Assembly (NCBI RefSeq): GCF_030247195.1
Contig: NC_080672.1
Span: forward strand, 189,766,471 to 189,830,470
Direction of reading: 5' to 3'
DNA: 64,000 nucleotides
Source: Topomyia yanbarensis
Lineage: Eukaryota > Arthropoda > Insecta > Diptera > Culicidae
A model generated the notes under the pieces. That model did no database searches. It was given only the letters and a program-made list of their open reading frames with translations, and was not told the DNA's origin. Position numbers and translations under genes: made by a program. Positions 33,471-44,007 of the stretch are shown here, one piece after another (positions within the stretch are counted from its first letter, which is position 1; every line of letters starts with the position of its first letter).

Positions 33471-35621
33471 CTCAAATTTCCAACGCGACTGAGAACTAAG
33501 AAATCAGGGCGATATAAGCAGTGATAGCATTCAAAGAAAATTTCCAGACTTGGTTTTATTTCCTATTTAAGAACTATTGTGTTTTTTACATCCTAGATTA
33601 CATGATTCAGTGATCGAAAGCCAAAACTTCATAAAGTATTTGAAATTATTAGATTATTAAATTAAAATTTGTGTTTGCTATTGAAATTGACAAAATGATA
33701 GTATATATAGTATATAGCCCCTTTGGCGATTGTTTACTTTTTCGGTCCCACCTATCAGCATTGAAGTATCGCCCTTAAGTTTTTTTACAATAACTACCGT
33801 TCTACACCACCGATTTCGTCCGTGTTTTTTTCAATAGCGATCATTGTTACTATTTACAGCTAGCATCAGCTTGATAATCCTAAAAAATGCAAAAATAACA
33901 GTTTCGCCTCTAAACTGCTAGCAAAAAAATTATCGCCCTGTTTGTTTGCATGGAGCGTGGAAGGCGAAACTTTAAATAAACAAACAAAAATACAGTTTCG
34001 CCCGTTGTATTTTTTGCTGTTCTTTAAGAAAGCAATATAGTAGAATCCAAATTTTTAGGTTAATTTGTTGCGTTTCAAAGCCCTCATTCGCATGTATGAA
34101 AAAAGCCTTATGTTTAAGTATCGCCCTTTTCACAAAAAAGCGTTGAAATGAAATCGCAGCTATCTCTGAAGTGCATGCGTGCATAGTTCCAAATTTTACT
34201 TCGACATCGACTTTTTCTAAAGGTGACTTCCCAGTAGTATCCTTGATTTGAATTATTATCGCTAATCCTAATGCCAAAGAGCAAATAAAAACCTCTCGAA
34301 AACGAATCGTTTGGGAAAATCATCATCATTACTGGAATTTTCATTTTCACGAATCTTTTCGATAACCTACCGTCACTTGCGTTAATGCACTGGGTGCACA
34401 GTGCTCTGAAAATCTAGCGAAATCGTCTTATGGCACCAGCGGGTCTAATTCAGAGCTATCTGCGCGGCGAGTTAAATCTGTAAAGAATACTAAAAATTAA
34501 TTCCTATTCCATAATTTTCAGTTCAGCAATTCGAGAGATCGTGCTCACCGCAAGCCATGAAAAATAGATTACGTTGTGAAGCGATTGTCACTATTTATTA
34601 AAAAATCACGGTTAAATAAAAAATTAAACTATTAAAAAATTTCAAATAGTTTATAATTTTCACAAAATTATTAGGATTTTTTAATAAGCTTTCGTAATAT
34701 TGTGTAGGATAAAAGCTGAAAATTTCAGTATTTTCTCTATCTGCAACATATAAAACCTTATGTATATCAATTAATTGTTGTTCGATGCAATAAAAAAAAA
34801 TCCCCAAAAATGAAATGTACCTATTAATGTGAAATACAGTGAATAATACATACAATAAAGACCCATTTTTATCAATCTCATGGTGTATTTTAGGCTGACA
34901 AAATGGGGACATTGACTAAATCGGGCATTTTTTTCTTTATAATAAACTGAAGCTGTTAAAATATTCTTCCCGTCCCTTGATGTAGTCTGATAACTATTTC
35001 TGATTATGATGAACTTTTTATTTTTGCATATTTCCATCTTCATGATAAGGAAAACATGCTCAAGAAAGGATTTACTCGAATTCAGTCTTGTTCGTCTGCT
35101 AGAGCCCATCAAACATGTGTTCATATTTGGCTGATAAAATCGGGGTTTCAATGTATTATAATAGATATTCAGCATTCGAAGAAGTTTCTTGTGAACGAGT
35201 GTAGAACGACTTTGTTTCTACTTACTTGAAGTCAGCGGCGTAGCCAGAAATTCGGTTTGGTGGCGGTTTGGTGAAAATCGATCATACTGTCCAAACGGCA
35301 TAATTCCGTAATTTTTGTCAAAATTATTTTATCAAATGATGCGCTGTTTAACGTTTGTAAGACTCATCAAAGATACTAAACCTCCGAAATTGGCGGTTTC
35401 AAAATGATGCTATCTTGACCTTAAATTACTGTTTTTAAACATTTGACCTATACATATAATTGGTCATACAACAAAAATCAAATGCTCATCAAAATCGATC
35501 AGAACCTGCTAGAGTCGAATGGAAATCGTCATTTTTCATAAATTTCTCTCTACATTCGGGAAGTGTTATCCTCGTTATTAATCATATTACGTTTTCGTCT
35601 CAACTCGACGCATTCCCAAAA
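33471..35621. other. AT-rich non-coding DNA in the second insertion
   Basis: No gene recognised. Words such as AGTATCGCCCTT and AGTTTCGCC recur between 33760 and 34140. Open frames on the minus strand (34598-35175) are AT-rich and unlike any family I know. Confidence 0.4.
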
Positions 35622-36000
35622 TAAAAACCTGTTTTAATCCACCTAGTGGTGCAATTGTGCTTGTCGCATTTGTCCAGACTACGATTCCATAGCTGGTTAT
35701 GTTCATTACAATGGTGGAAATGAATATTACATGTTCAGTACGATTTGCACATACATACAATGGATCGACAGCCACGATCTTGAGATACTATGTGATACTG
35801 AAACATCGCTTGAAACCAGCGGCGGATCATGGAGAAAGATCCGGGAGGTCCAGGTCCTGCCGAAAATTTTCAACTTGTTAGGAAAATTTAAACTAGTTTT
35901 AATTTTAAAGTAGCAACCCCTCACTGCATACTCCCTCCGGGCCGGTATGATTGACGATTTTTAGAGTGATTGCATAACCTTTCTATATGAGAAAGGCAAA
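35622..36000 (+). repeat. Dispersed repeat, 'TTTTAATCCACCTAG' family, copy 3
   Basis: Begins TGTTTTAATCCACCTAGTGG and TGCAATTGTGC, as at 42424; ends near TATGAGAAAGGCAAAA. No coding capacity. Confidence 0.75.
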
Positions 36001-36119
36001 AATGTACCAAAGTCCATAAAAGTCAATTTTTGTCAAACATCTCAATGTTTCATGCAATTTAAAGTCATTTGGCATCAAAAATACAAATTTGATTTTGAAA
36101 ATTTTTCATTTCAGTTTAT

Positions 36120-36420
36120 ATGGGAATTTGCTGTGTGATTGCACTCTTCAACTCGTAACTCCGGAACCGGAAGTCCAATCAATAAAAAATTCAATAGCAG
36201 CCGATGGGAAGGTTGTACCTTTCATTTGAGACTAACTTTGTGCAAATCGGTCCAGCCATCTATGAGAAACAGAGGTCACATTTTTTTCCACATACACACA
36301 TACATACATAAACAGACATTTTCCGATCTCGACGAACTGAGTCGATTGGCATATGACACTTGGCCCTCCGGGTCGGGATTAGATTGACGAATTTTAGAGT
36401 GAATGAGAAAGGCTAAAACA
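36120..36420 (+). repeat. Diverged dispersed repeat
   Basis: CGTAACTCCGGAACCGGAAG, AAATCGGTCCAGCCATCTAT, a CACATACA stretch, then GAGTCGATTGGCATATGACA: the same order as the 'GGTTCAGCC' repeats but more diverged. Similar DNA occurs at 42600-42760. Confidence 0.65.
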
Positions 36421-37614
36421 TTTTTAGTAAATGTTGAAAGTTATGCATTTTTTGGTGAGCAGTTCTATGTTTCATAGACATTAAATCAATTTTAACTTCG
36501 CTTCCTATTAAATAAAGACCCTTATTACAGTACATCTCTACAAAAGCGAGCTCAATCTGAAAAGTAATCTGAGGATTATGATTGATTACAGAACTCTGGA
36601 ATTTTCTATTGGAATGTTTTCAGGACGGAATTTGATATTGATGCAATTAGACAACTGTGAAATAAAGACCAATAGATCAGTTACATATCAGGACCCCATT
36701 CCGACAATTTATCAAAAGTCCTCATGATGTTTACAACAACAGGTTATCAATGTACGCATCAGATAATTGTTATTGTAATATTGAATCAAATCAGTCTGCA
36801 TCAATAAATTTTCAACTTCAACTTTTTTCAGGTTGTGTGGTGTAAACCCCAAAATCTTTTCTTGGCTACGCCGTTGCTTGGAGTTATTTATTTTGCTTTT
36901 CATTTTCCGATATGTTTCAGATCGATCCGATGGTCATAAGTTAGAAAAATTGCAGTCAGAAGGTTCGCACAAATGAACATTTTTGCACTGATAAGTTATC
37001 ACGTTCCTTCCAGACAATTTGGAAGTGTTTGGTGATTATTTCTAGCAGTTGTAGATAGAAAAATGAAATACAAAAATCGTTTTATCGTAATAATGTTTGG
37101 CTTATTTCAATGGATTATTACTATATTGAGTACTCCACGAACAACAAGCCATAACTTTTAAAGTATTCAAAATAGATATTTGAAGTCTTCAGTAAAGTTA
37201 TTCGCAAAAGTAAGAGCTACAAATTTGCTGAAGGCATCATTTCGATATAATCACTTCCAAGAAAATTTGTGAAAATATCTCACTCATAGGGGGATTAATC
37301 AGCAAAAGCACAATACCAAAAGAAAGGGCATATTACCTCCATTAAATTCTCCGAAGATACTATTGACCTAAAATAAGCTGTTTTGGCGTTAATAATATAT
37401 TACATGTTTTTGGTCATATTTCTGGCAATGGGAAATGATAAAAATCTTTCGTCCGCATTTAATGTTATATATCTCTTTTGATAATAGTCCGATTTCAACA
37501 ATCTACAGCTTGTTCGAAAGGTGTTCGTTAAAGCTATCTAAAAACATATAAATTGTTAATCTATATTGTCAATTTCGGCAGATAATTTTAAAAAACTGCA
37601 AAAAAAACGCCATT
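36421..37614. other. AT-rich non-coding DNA
   Basis: No gene. 37140-37600 is similar in style to 600-830 and may be the upstream part of the same dispersed repeat family. Confidence 0.4.
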
Positions 37615-37770
37615 TTTACGCATTCAAACATTCATATCTTGGAAACTAAACATCAGAATCAAAAACAAATTAATAGCGTTCTTACTGTTTTTTAGTTCTT
37701 TCATTTAAAATTGGTTTGGATAAGATCGGTTCAGCCATTGCTGAGAAACACGAATGAGAATTTGTCCGTT

Positions 37771-37805
<35 letters not shown>

Positions 37806-37921
37806 TCGTCCCAAATCGTCGAGCTAAGTCGATTGGTATATAAGACTCGGCCCTCCGGGCCTCGGAAAAATTCTTGAAAGTTTGAGCGAGTTCTATACAT
37901 TTCTTTTATAAGAAATGTAAA
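37615..37921 (+). repeat. Dispersed repeat, 'GGTTCAGCCATTGCTG' family
   Basis: Closest relative (reverse complement) is 27879-28110; shares GGTTCAGCCATTGCTGAGAA, a (CA)n stretch at 37778-37801, GTATATAAGACTCGGCCCTC and the TTATAAGAAATGTAAAA end. Ends the second insertion into the I element. Confidence 0.85.
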
Positions 37922-38161
37922 ACTATTACTATTGAATTCCTTGTTTTAAAATTTTTCATAAAAAAAATCTTTTGCCCTCTCTCTTGTATATAGAATCTTA
38001 TTTCTAGTCTTAAGATAGCTGTAAAATTTTTATCTTTTAAAAAAAAATATTTCAACATTGTAACCTCCTAGTTTTAAAATATCCAAAATGTAAAAACAAA
38101 AGAATTTGGCACCGCCAAGCTAACGCATTTGTGCCTATCAAATAAACGAAATGAATAAAAA
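37922..38161 (+). other. I element 3' end
   Basis: Continues the UTR theme of 32521-33096 and ends with GGCACCGCCAAGCTAACGCA, TTTGTGCCTATC, AAATAAACGAAATG and an A-run, then the target duplication. This tail resembles the 3' end of I-clade elements in mosquitoes. Confidence 0.75.
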
Positions 38162-38838
38162 AAATACTTCATATAAATGTTTCAAACGTTTTCTATTACA
38201 ATTTATTACTTCACACGATTCGTCACTCAAAAGATAGCTTAAACCCGAAGAACTACTCAGTCTTAGACAAACTCTTTCCTCTTTTCTTTTTAGTACATCG
38301 AGAACTGGTGAAAACAATAACCGCATTTATATTCACATTACAATGCACTCATATTAGTATAATTGAAATCAATTTTTAGACAAAAGCACAAATAACAAAA
38401 TTCTTCAAATAACAAAATCGAAAGAATGACTTCTAATAACAAAATCGAAAGAATGACAATAGTTCAATTCTAAAGAAAATTTTCAATAGAACGTAAGTAA
38501 CATTGAGAGCCTCTCTTTGTTTACTTTCTCTTTCGTTTATCACGACGTCATTACAATACTTTGCACTAATTTTCCAGTACATATCGAAAGGCGATGGTTT
38601 TTACTAGAATATTATGCAAAGAGTAGAGTAGTAAATGTTGAAATAGCCGGGTAATGGACAGAAGAGAAAGACCCCAAAGAGAATCTCTCATTGTTACTTA
38701 CGTCCTATTCTAAATTTTCTCTAGAATTATTTATCTGTTGGTGCTCTATATTCAAATATCGCAAAAGGAGCTATCCCTGTATGTGTTGTGATCATAATAA
38801 TTTAAGTAAAATTTTTTTGAGAGCTGTCAAGCTTGAGC
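38162..38838. repeat. Duplicated locus, right half (filled copy)
   Basis: Matches 14968-15353 except for the MITE at 38470-38724 and small indels (a short duplication with AACAAAATCGAAAGAATGAC near 38395-38455). Confidence 0.9.
38470..38724. mobile_element. 255-bp MITE with ~40-bp inverted ends and AATT duplication
   Basis: Ends CTAAAGAAAATTTTCAATAG and CTATTCTAAATTTTCTCTAG, inverted over about 40 bp including ACGTAAGTAACA and TGAGAG. AATT flanks it (38466-38469, 38725-38728), and the locus at 15225-15240 is the empty site (GTTCAATTATTT). The words GAGAGCCTCTCTTTG and ACTTTCTCTTTCG near its left end also occur in reverse at 40895-40925. Confidence 0.92.
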
Positions 38839-38842
38839 TGTA

Positions 38843-38967
38843 CACGCTCGTAAAAAGTTACTCAGGCTCTGAGTTAATTTGAACTCAATTTTGAATGCTG
38901 TTTGTGAACGTCAAAAAATGAGTTGCCTGGCTTTATCACTCTGAGTAACTCTGACTCTCTTTTTGTG
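38843..38967. mobile_element. Possible small TA-flanked MITE
   Basis: About 125 bp between TA at 38841-38842 and 38968-38969. Both ends carry CAC…AAAAAG…GTTACTCAG in opposite orientation but with offset spacing. Tentative. Confidence 0.4.
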
Positions 38968-38969
38968 TA

Positions 38970-39278
38970 GCATGCAAGAACTCATTATTAAGTTACCAAG
39001 TGAATGACGCTTTGGCTGTGAACGAAAATTTTCTAGCGTCATCCGCCATTTTCGCTTCATCGCCAACACGCTCATCGTTATCGCTTGTCCTGACGTCCTG
39101 ACACGTTATTGCTTGTCCGTTTTCAAAGAGAATATCTAAATCAATTCTTTTTTGAGAGTTAAAGTGTATCAGGTAAATTACATTTATATTCGACGAATTT
39201 TTTATAATTCATAAATTCATGTCGTTATTTTTCACATTTTTCTATACTAGATTTCACAACCGGATTTAAACACCCATC
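38970..39278. other. Upstream region of the zinc-finger gene
   Basis: No repeat recognised. Presumed 5' flank/UTR of the gene starting at 39279; no clear TATA box. Confidence 0.35.
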
Positions 39279-40742
39279 ATGCAAAGGATCGCGGAAGAGA
39301 TAGATGCTGAAACAATGAAGCTGGGAGGTAATTGTTATATCATATTTTTAATATAAGAGAAAAAGAATAAGGTTTTAGGTTTCTCCTGTCATATACCAAA
39401 TTGCGGAAAGATAATTCCTGGACACGCGAATGAATTGAAAGAGCACTTCCGGTCAGTACACAATTTAAACACCAGCAACGTAGCCGAACCTTTTCGTTGT
39501 TCAGAATGTGGTTCGTTATATGAGAGGTTTAAGAGCTTGAAACGACATATGGAAAGTGCTCATCCATGTATAAAAGAAAATTCTATGAATGATTGTATTC
39601 ATGACATTGTTATTGATAATTCGAAAAATATGCTCGTACATGACGATTGTCTGTTGGGAATTACAAATACGATTTTTTTCAAAACAGCTCCGTCCTTGGC
39701 TGACATCACCCAGACGATTAGTAAATTTGCAACAGATTTGCGAAAAGATGTGTCTCTTCCCGAGACAAAAATCAAGAAGTTTTTAAAGGTTACCTCGAAT
39801 CTTCTGGAAGATTACGAGTGTTACATGCTTAACCTGTTCAGAGATTTTTTAAAGTCGAAATCTATTCCATTAAATGATATCAACGCTTTGAATTTCATCA
39901 ATTGCTCATCTTTGAATGGAATTTTTCAAGACGTAGCTTCCCCACAAGACAACCTAGCCTATTTGTCCGGAATTTCGGGTTGTGCTGTACCAAACCCCAG
40001 GGCTGAAGTACTAGGAAGAACTAGAATAACGAAAACCATTGCTGGGATTGCCAAACCAGATAAAATAAAAAGGGTACAAATAGTGAAGGATGTCGCCCAC
40101 TACATTCCATTAACCAGCATTTTAACGCTGATTTTACAAAACCCGGAAGCACGCAAGATGGTAGCAGATGAAGCAGTGAATGACAACATCTTATGCGGTT
40201 TCAAATATGGCCAACGTTTTAAAACACACCCATTCCTAAAACGGTTTCCAGATGCGCTACGACTCTCGCTTCATCTTGACGATATTGAGTATCTCAACCC
40301 TTTAGGATCTCGCAAATCAAAAAAAAGCTTACGAATTTCAGTATAAAAATTGAGAATCTCTACCCGGCAATCAATTCTTCCTCAAACCGGATATACTTGA
40401 CGCTTACGGTTCGCTCGAGATATTAAAAAATACGGCTATTATAAAGTAATGAAACCAGTACTTCATGATTTGCGCGAACTTGAATCGGAGGATGGCGTTG
40501 TAGTAAAATATGGGAATGATAATTACACGATGAGGGCCGTCCTAGTTCATGTTTTGGGGGACACGCTTGCAATTCATGAAATGTTCGAGTTAATCGGGCC
40601 CCAATCGAGCCTATTCTGTAGAATGTGCTATGTGACACGTACTGCTCTTCATTGTGGAGAAATTGGAGATACTTTCGCTCGTCGGACTGAACAAAGCATT
40701 CTAGATGATTTAAATGCTCTTCAAAGCGGAACTAAAACATAA
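39279..40742 (+). pseudogene. C2H2 zinc-finger protein gene, frameshifted and probably truncated
   Basis: A first exon (ATG at 39279, MQRIAEEIDAETMKLG) ends at 39327 before GTAATT; TTTTAG at 39373-39378 precedes exon 2, and the splice keeps the frame (…LG-G-FSCHIP…). Exon 2 has two C2H2 fingers: C-x4-C-x12-H-x4-H (FSCHIPNC…HFRSVH) and FRCSECGSLYERFKSLKRH…H. A helical region follows with DDIEYLNPLGSRKSKK. The frame then slips at an A-run (about 40318-40325) and again near 40420, after which homologous-looking protein resumes (IKKYGYYKVMKPVLHDL, FCRMCYV) to a stop at 40740-40742. The NPLGS…KKYG…CR-x-C order recalls animal zinc-finger proteins often linked to transposon-derived families; I cannot name it. 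The slips may be assembly errors in homopolymers. Confidence 0.6.
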
Positions 40743-41057
40743 AGAGTCAATGCTTAGTTTTTATTTGGCATAATAAACTCAGTTTGTTTACATTTGTTAG
40801 ACATGACGTTTTGAATAAACGGTACAGAAATCGGATTTTTTCGATATATCCTGAAACAATATTGAAAAGTTTTACGATGCAGCCATAATAATCGAAAGAG
40901 AAAGTAAACAAAGAGAGGCTCTCATTTGCACTTGGGGCCAATTGACATGTTTGTCTAGTATTGTTCAATCATGAACCGATCAAAGGGCCTGAGCCATACC
41001 GTTGTCGCATCGTGAAAAATAGGTTTGAATTTTTCTGTAATAAAACAAATTCACTCA
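40743..41057. other. Non-coding, partial MITE-like sequence
   Basis: Around 40890-40925 it matches, in reverse, the GAGAGCCTCTCTTTG…CTTTCTCTTTCG segment of the MITE at 38470-38724, so it may hold a decayed relative that truncated the zinc-finger gene. Confidence 0.4.
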
Positions 41058-41059
41058 TA

Positions 41060-41235
41060 AAGCGGACCCTACACGAGACAGAAATATTGTCAATAAATAT
41101 ATTGACAAGACTGCTTCAATCCATCAATCCCATTTAAATTCTACAGAATCAATATTTTCAAGATGACCTTACACCATCAATATATTGATCAATAAATGAT
41201 TTATTGTCAATATTTCTGCTCGTGTAGGGTCCGCT
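41060..41235. mobile_element. 176-bp MITE with TA duplication
   Basis: Ends AGCGGACCCTACACGAG and CTCGTGTAGGGTCCGCT are perfect inverted repeats, flanked by TA (41058-41059, 41236-41237). The interior has AATATATTGA / TCAATAT words in mirrored order, so most of it can fold. No ORF. Likely Tc1/mariner-type. Confidence 0.9.
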
Positions 41236-41237
41236 TA

Positions 41238-42175
41238 AGATAATACTATGTCGTTGATGCTCGCTGTTACCCATACTATCTAACACACGATGGTGTAATG
41301 GAAAAAGTTTATGATTTTTAATTAAGTTCAAATGTCGTTAAAATAATTTGTGTTCAGCTGGCACTGTACCAGATCAAACCATTCGGAAAGCGATTCGGAG
41401 CCTTGAACTGTTTACCAGCTCAAATGCAACAACCGATTCCGCAACCGAAGTCGGAATCGATTGTTATGCATTGCGCAGAAATTCATATTATTGCGAATCT
41501 TTTCTTAAATCCACATTGCGACTTTTCAGCCATGCGCCTCCGGGCCGTGCGTTGAGTTACGCGCCCATCTAGTTTGCATCAGTGCGAGCGAGAAAACGTT
41601 TTGATGTTTGTTTTTGTTTCGATCGCACTCGTGTGTATCCCATATAGCAAGAATTCGACGAAATACTAGATTATCTCGAGATAGACAATATCCCATTAAG
41701 GTGAAGCGATACCAGCGATTCGGGTTACGTTCAGCATCTGTGTGCGGCTAGAACGTACTATACCGATAGGAGATGGCACGCACACACGCGTATCGTTCAG
41801 CAATCAGCTGATTGATTTTTGCACCACGTGTTTCACTTGTTTTGAAAAATTAAAAGGTACAAATTTCCTAAACGAATCAATATTCCCTGAAGAGAATTTA
41901 TTCATCTGCATGTGCTAACATGCCTACATACAGTGATACAATTTCTAAGCAATCTGAGATAAGACATTTAAGTTACAAACGATTTTGTCGTGCGCGCCAA
42001 TGCAATGTTTGGATTTTGACGATGAAATAAAAAGAAGAAGCAGAAACGACGCCAGCCATTTTAGCTGCCACCTTGTGACTCTGTTCAGCATGTCCTTAAA
42101 CAACTTCGCTCAACATTTGTTACCTAGTCCCTTTGGCCAGTTAATGATCGACAACACTTAACAAGTTAAGCTCAG
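41238..42175. other. Non-coding DNA
   Basis: No gene supported. 41340-41470 contains ACCGATTCCGCAACCG-type words related to the hairpin at 42176-42325. Confidence 0.4.
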
Positions 42176-42325
42176 CCGGAAATGAACCGGAATTCTGAGA
42201 GGTTCCAGTTCGCATTCCGGCTCCAGTGACGCAACCGATTCTAGTTAGAATCGGTTGTGTCACTGAAGCCCGTGAGCGAACTGAAACCAGCCAGTATTCC
42301 AGTTCATTTCCGGCTGAACTTCATT
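42176..42325. repeat. 150-bp near-perfect hairpin
   Basis: The arms AGCTCAGCCGGAAATGAACC… and …TTCATTTCCGGCTGAACT are complementary for about 74 bp each with a minimal loop (CGATTCTAGTTAGAATCG at the centre). Probably a small foldback element; no clear target duplication. Confidence 0.85.
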
Positions 42326-42423
42326 GGGTAGCCCGCTAGTAAAAATATGACAAGCTGGTTTTTTGACTGGGGTGCCATAGCTAATAATTGCACTGTGAAA
42401 AATGTTTAATTAATTATATTTAA

Positions 42424-42780
42424 AAAACCTGTTTTAATCCACCTAGAGGTGCAATTGTGCCTTTCTCATTTCTACAAACTATGATTTAATAGCGGGTTCG
42501 TACAATATAACATTATGGAAATGTCTTCCATTCTTATTACACTTGGTAAGTATATATAAGAGCACCTTTTTGCATTCATCGCGGTATCCGTTTGAATCGG
42601 AGTTTTTCTATGTGATCGCACTCCACAACCCGTAACTCCGGAGCCGGAAGTCGGATGGAGATGGAATTTAATATCAGTTTTTCCGGGGACGCAACACCTT
42701 TCATTTGAGACTAAGTTAATCAAATCGGTCTAGCCGTTTTCGAGAAACCAATATAACCGTTATTCTGAATTTGGATGGTT
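42424..42780 (+). repeat. Dispersed repeat, 'TTTTAATCCACCTAG' family, copy 4
   Basis: Begins CTGTTTTAATCCACCTAGAG, with TGCAATTGTGCCTTTCTCAT, then AACTCCGGAGCCGGAAGTCG and AAATCGGTCTAGCCGTTTTC. The 42600-42760 part resembles 36120-36260. Diverged similar DNA continues to 43110. Confidence 0.75.
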
Positions 42781-43112
42781 CCGGATCCGTCGTTGGTGGC
42801 CAGTGGGGCCAAAGAGACTTTGAATAACTGTTGGCGACCTAGATCTACAAATTCAATAGTTGTGTTTACATTTTGGAAAGAAATTTACCTTTTTACATTC
42901 ATCGCAGAATTCGTTAGAATCGGGATTTGCTGCGTGATCGTACGTATCATCCTGTAATTCAGGAACCAGAACTCGGATCCACACAAAATTCAACAGCAGC
43001 TGATGGACCTTTCATTTAAAATCAAGTTTGTCAAAATCGGTTCAGAAAATTCCGAGAAACCGATGTGGACAAATCAACAAATTTTGTTTTGTAACCATAC
43101 TCTTCAACTCGT

Positions 43113-43354
43113 AATCCGGAACAAGATGTCGGTAGAAAATGAAATTCAATAGCAACCTATGGGAATATTATACCTTTCATGTAAAAATCGGTTCTGTCAT
43201 CTCCGACAAACCGATGTGGACATTTTGTTAACAAATCCGGAACAAGATGTCGGTTGAAAATGAAATTCAATAGCAACCTATGGGAATATTATACCTTTCA
43301 TGTAAAAATCGGTTCAGTCATCTCCGACAAACCGATGTGGACATTTTGTTAACA
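43113..43354 (+). repeat. 121-bp tandem duplication
   Basis: 43113-43233 and 43234-43354 are nearly identical (AATCCGGAACAAGATGTCGG to ACATTTTGTTAAC), differing at only a few bases. Directly abuts the (CA/TA)n arrays. Confidence 0.92.
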
Positions 43355-43373
43355 AATCCGCACATACACACAC

Positions 43374-43906
<533 letters not shown>

Positions 43907-43927
43907 CATATATTTATATATACATAT

Positions 43928-44005
43928 ACATACATACATACATACATACATACATACATACATACATACATACATACATACATACATACATACATACATA
44001 CATAC
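43928..44005. repeat. (CATA)n array 1
   Basis: Tetranucleotide repeat following the (TA)n block; left flank of the foldback at 44008. Confidence 0.97.
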
Positions 44006-44007
44006 TA

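Larger units (their letters stand above)
20153..38161 (+). mobile_element. I-clade (MosquI-like) non-LTR retrotransposon, split by nested insertions
   Basis: The element is present in three pieces: 20153-24347, 31527-33096 and 37922-38161, together about 6 kb, which is full length for the I clade. It has a 5' UTR, ORF1 with zinc knuckles, ORF2 with endonuclease, RT and RNase H, a 3' UTR and a terminal A-run. AAATACTTCATATA flanks it at 20139-20152 and 38162-38175, and the locus without it is at 14699-15353. The first gap is a 7.2-kb TTAA foldback, the second about 4.8 kb of dispersed repeats. Several one-base frameshifts and a D-to-N change in RNase H show it was dead or decaying. Confidence 0.9.

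Noticed and set aside
34598..35175. Minus-strand frames of 104 and 134 codons
   Set aside because: AT-rich composition, no motifs, within a repeat-derived insertion.
20153..38161. Treating 31527-32520 as a separate RNase H element
   Set aside because: It continues the ORF2 frame exactly once the TTAA-flanked foldback is removed, and the end-to-end target duplication fits one I element.
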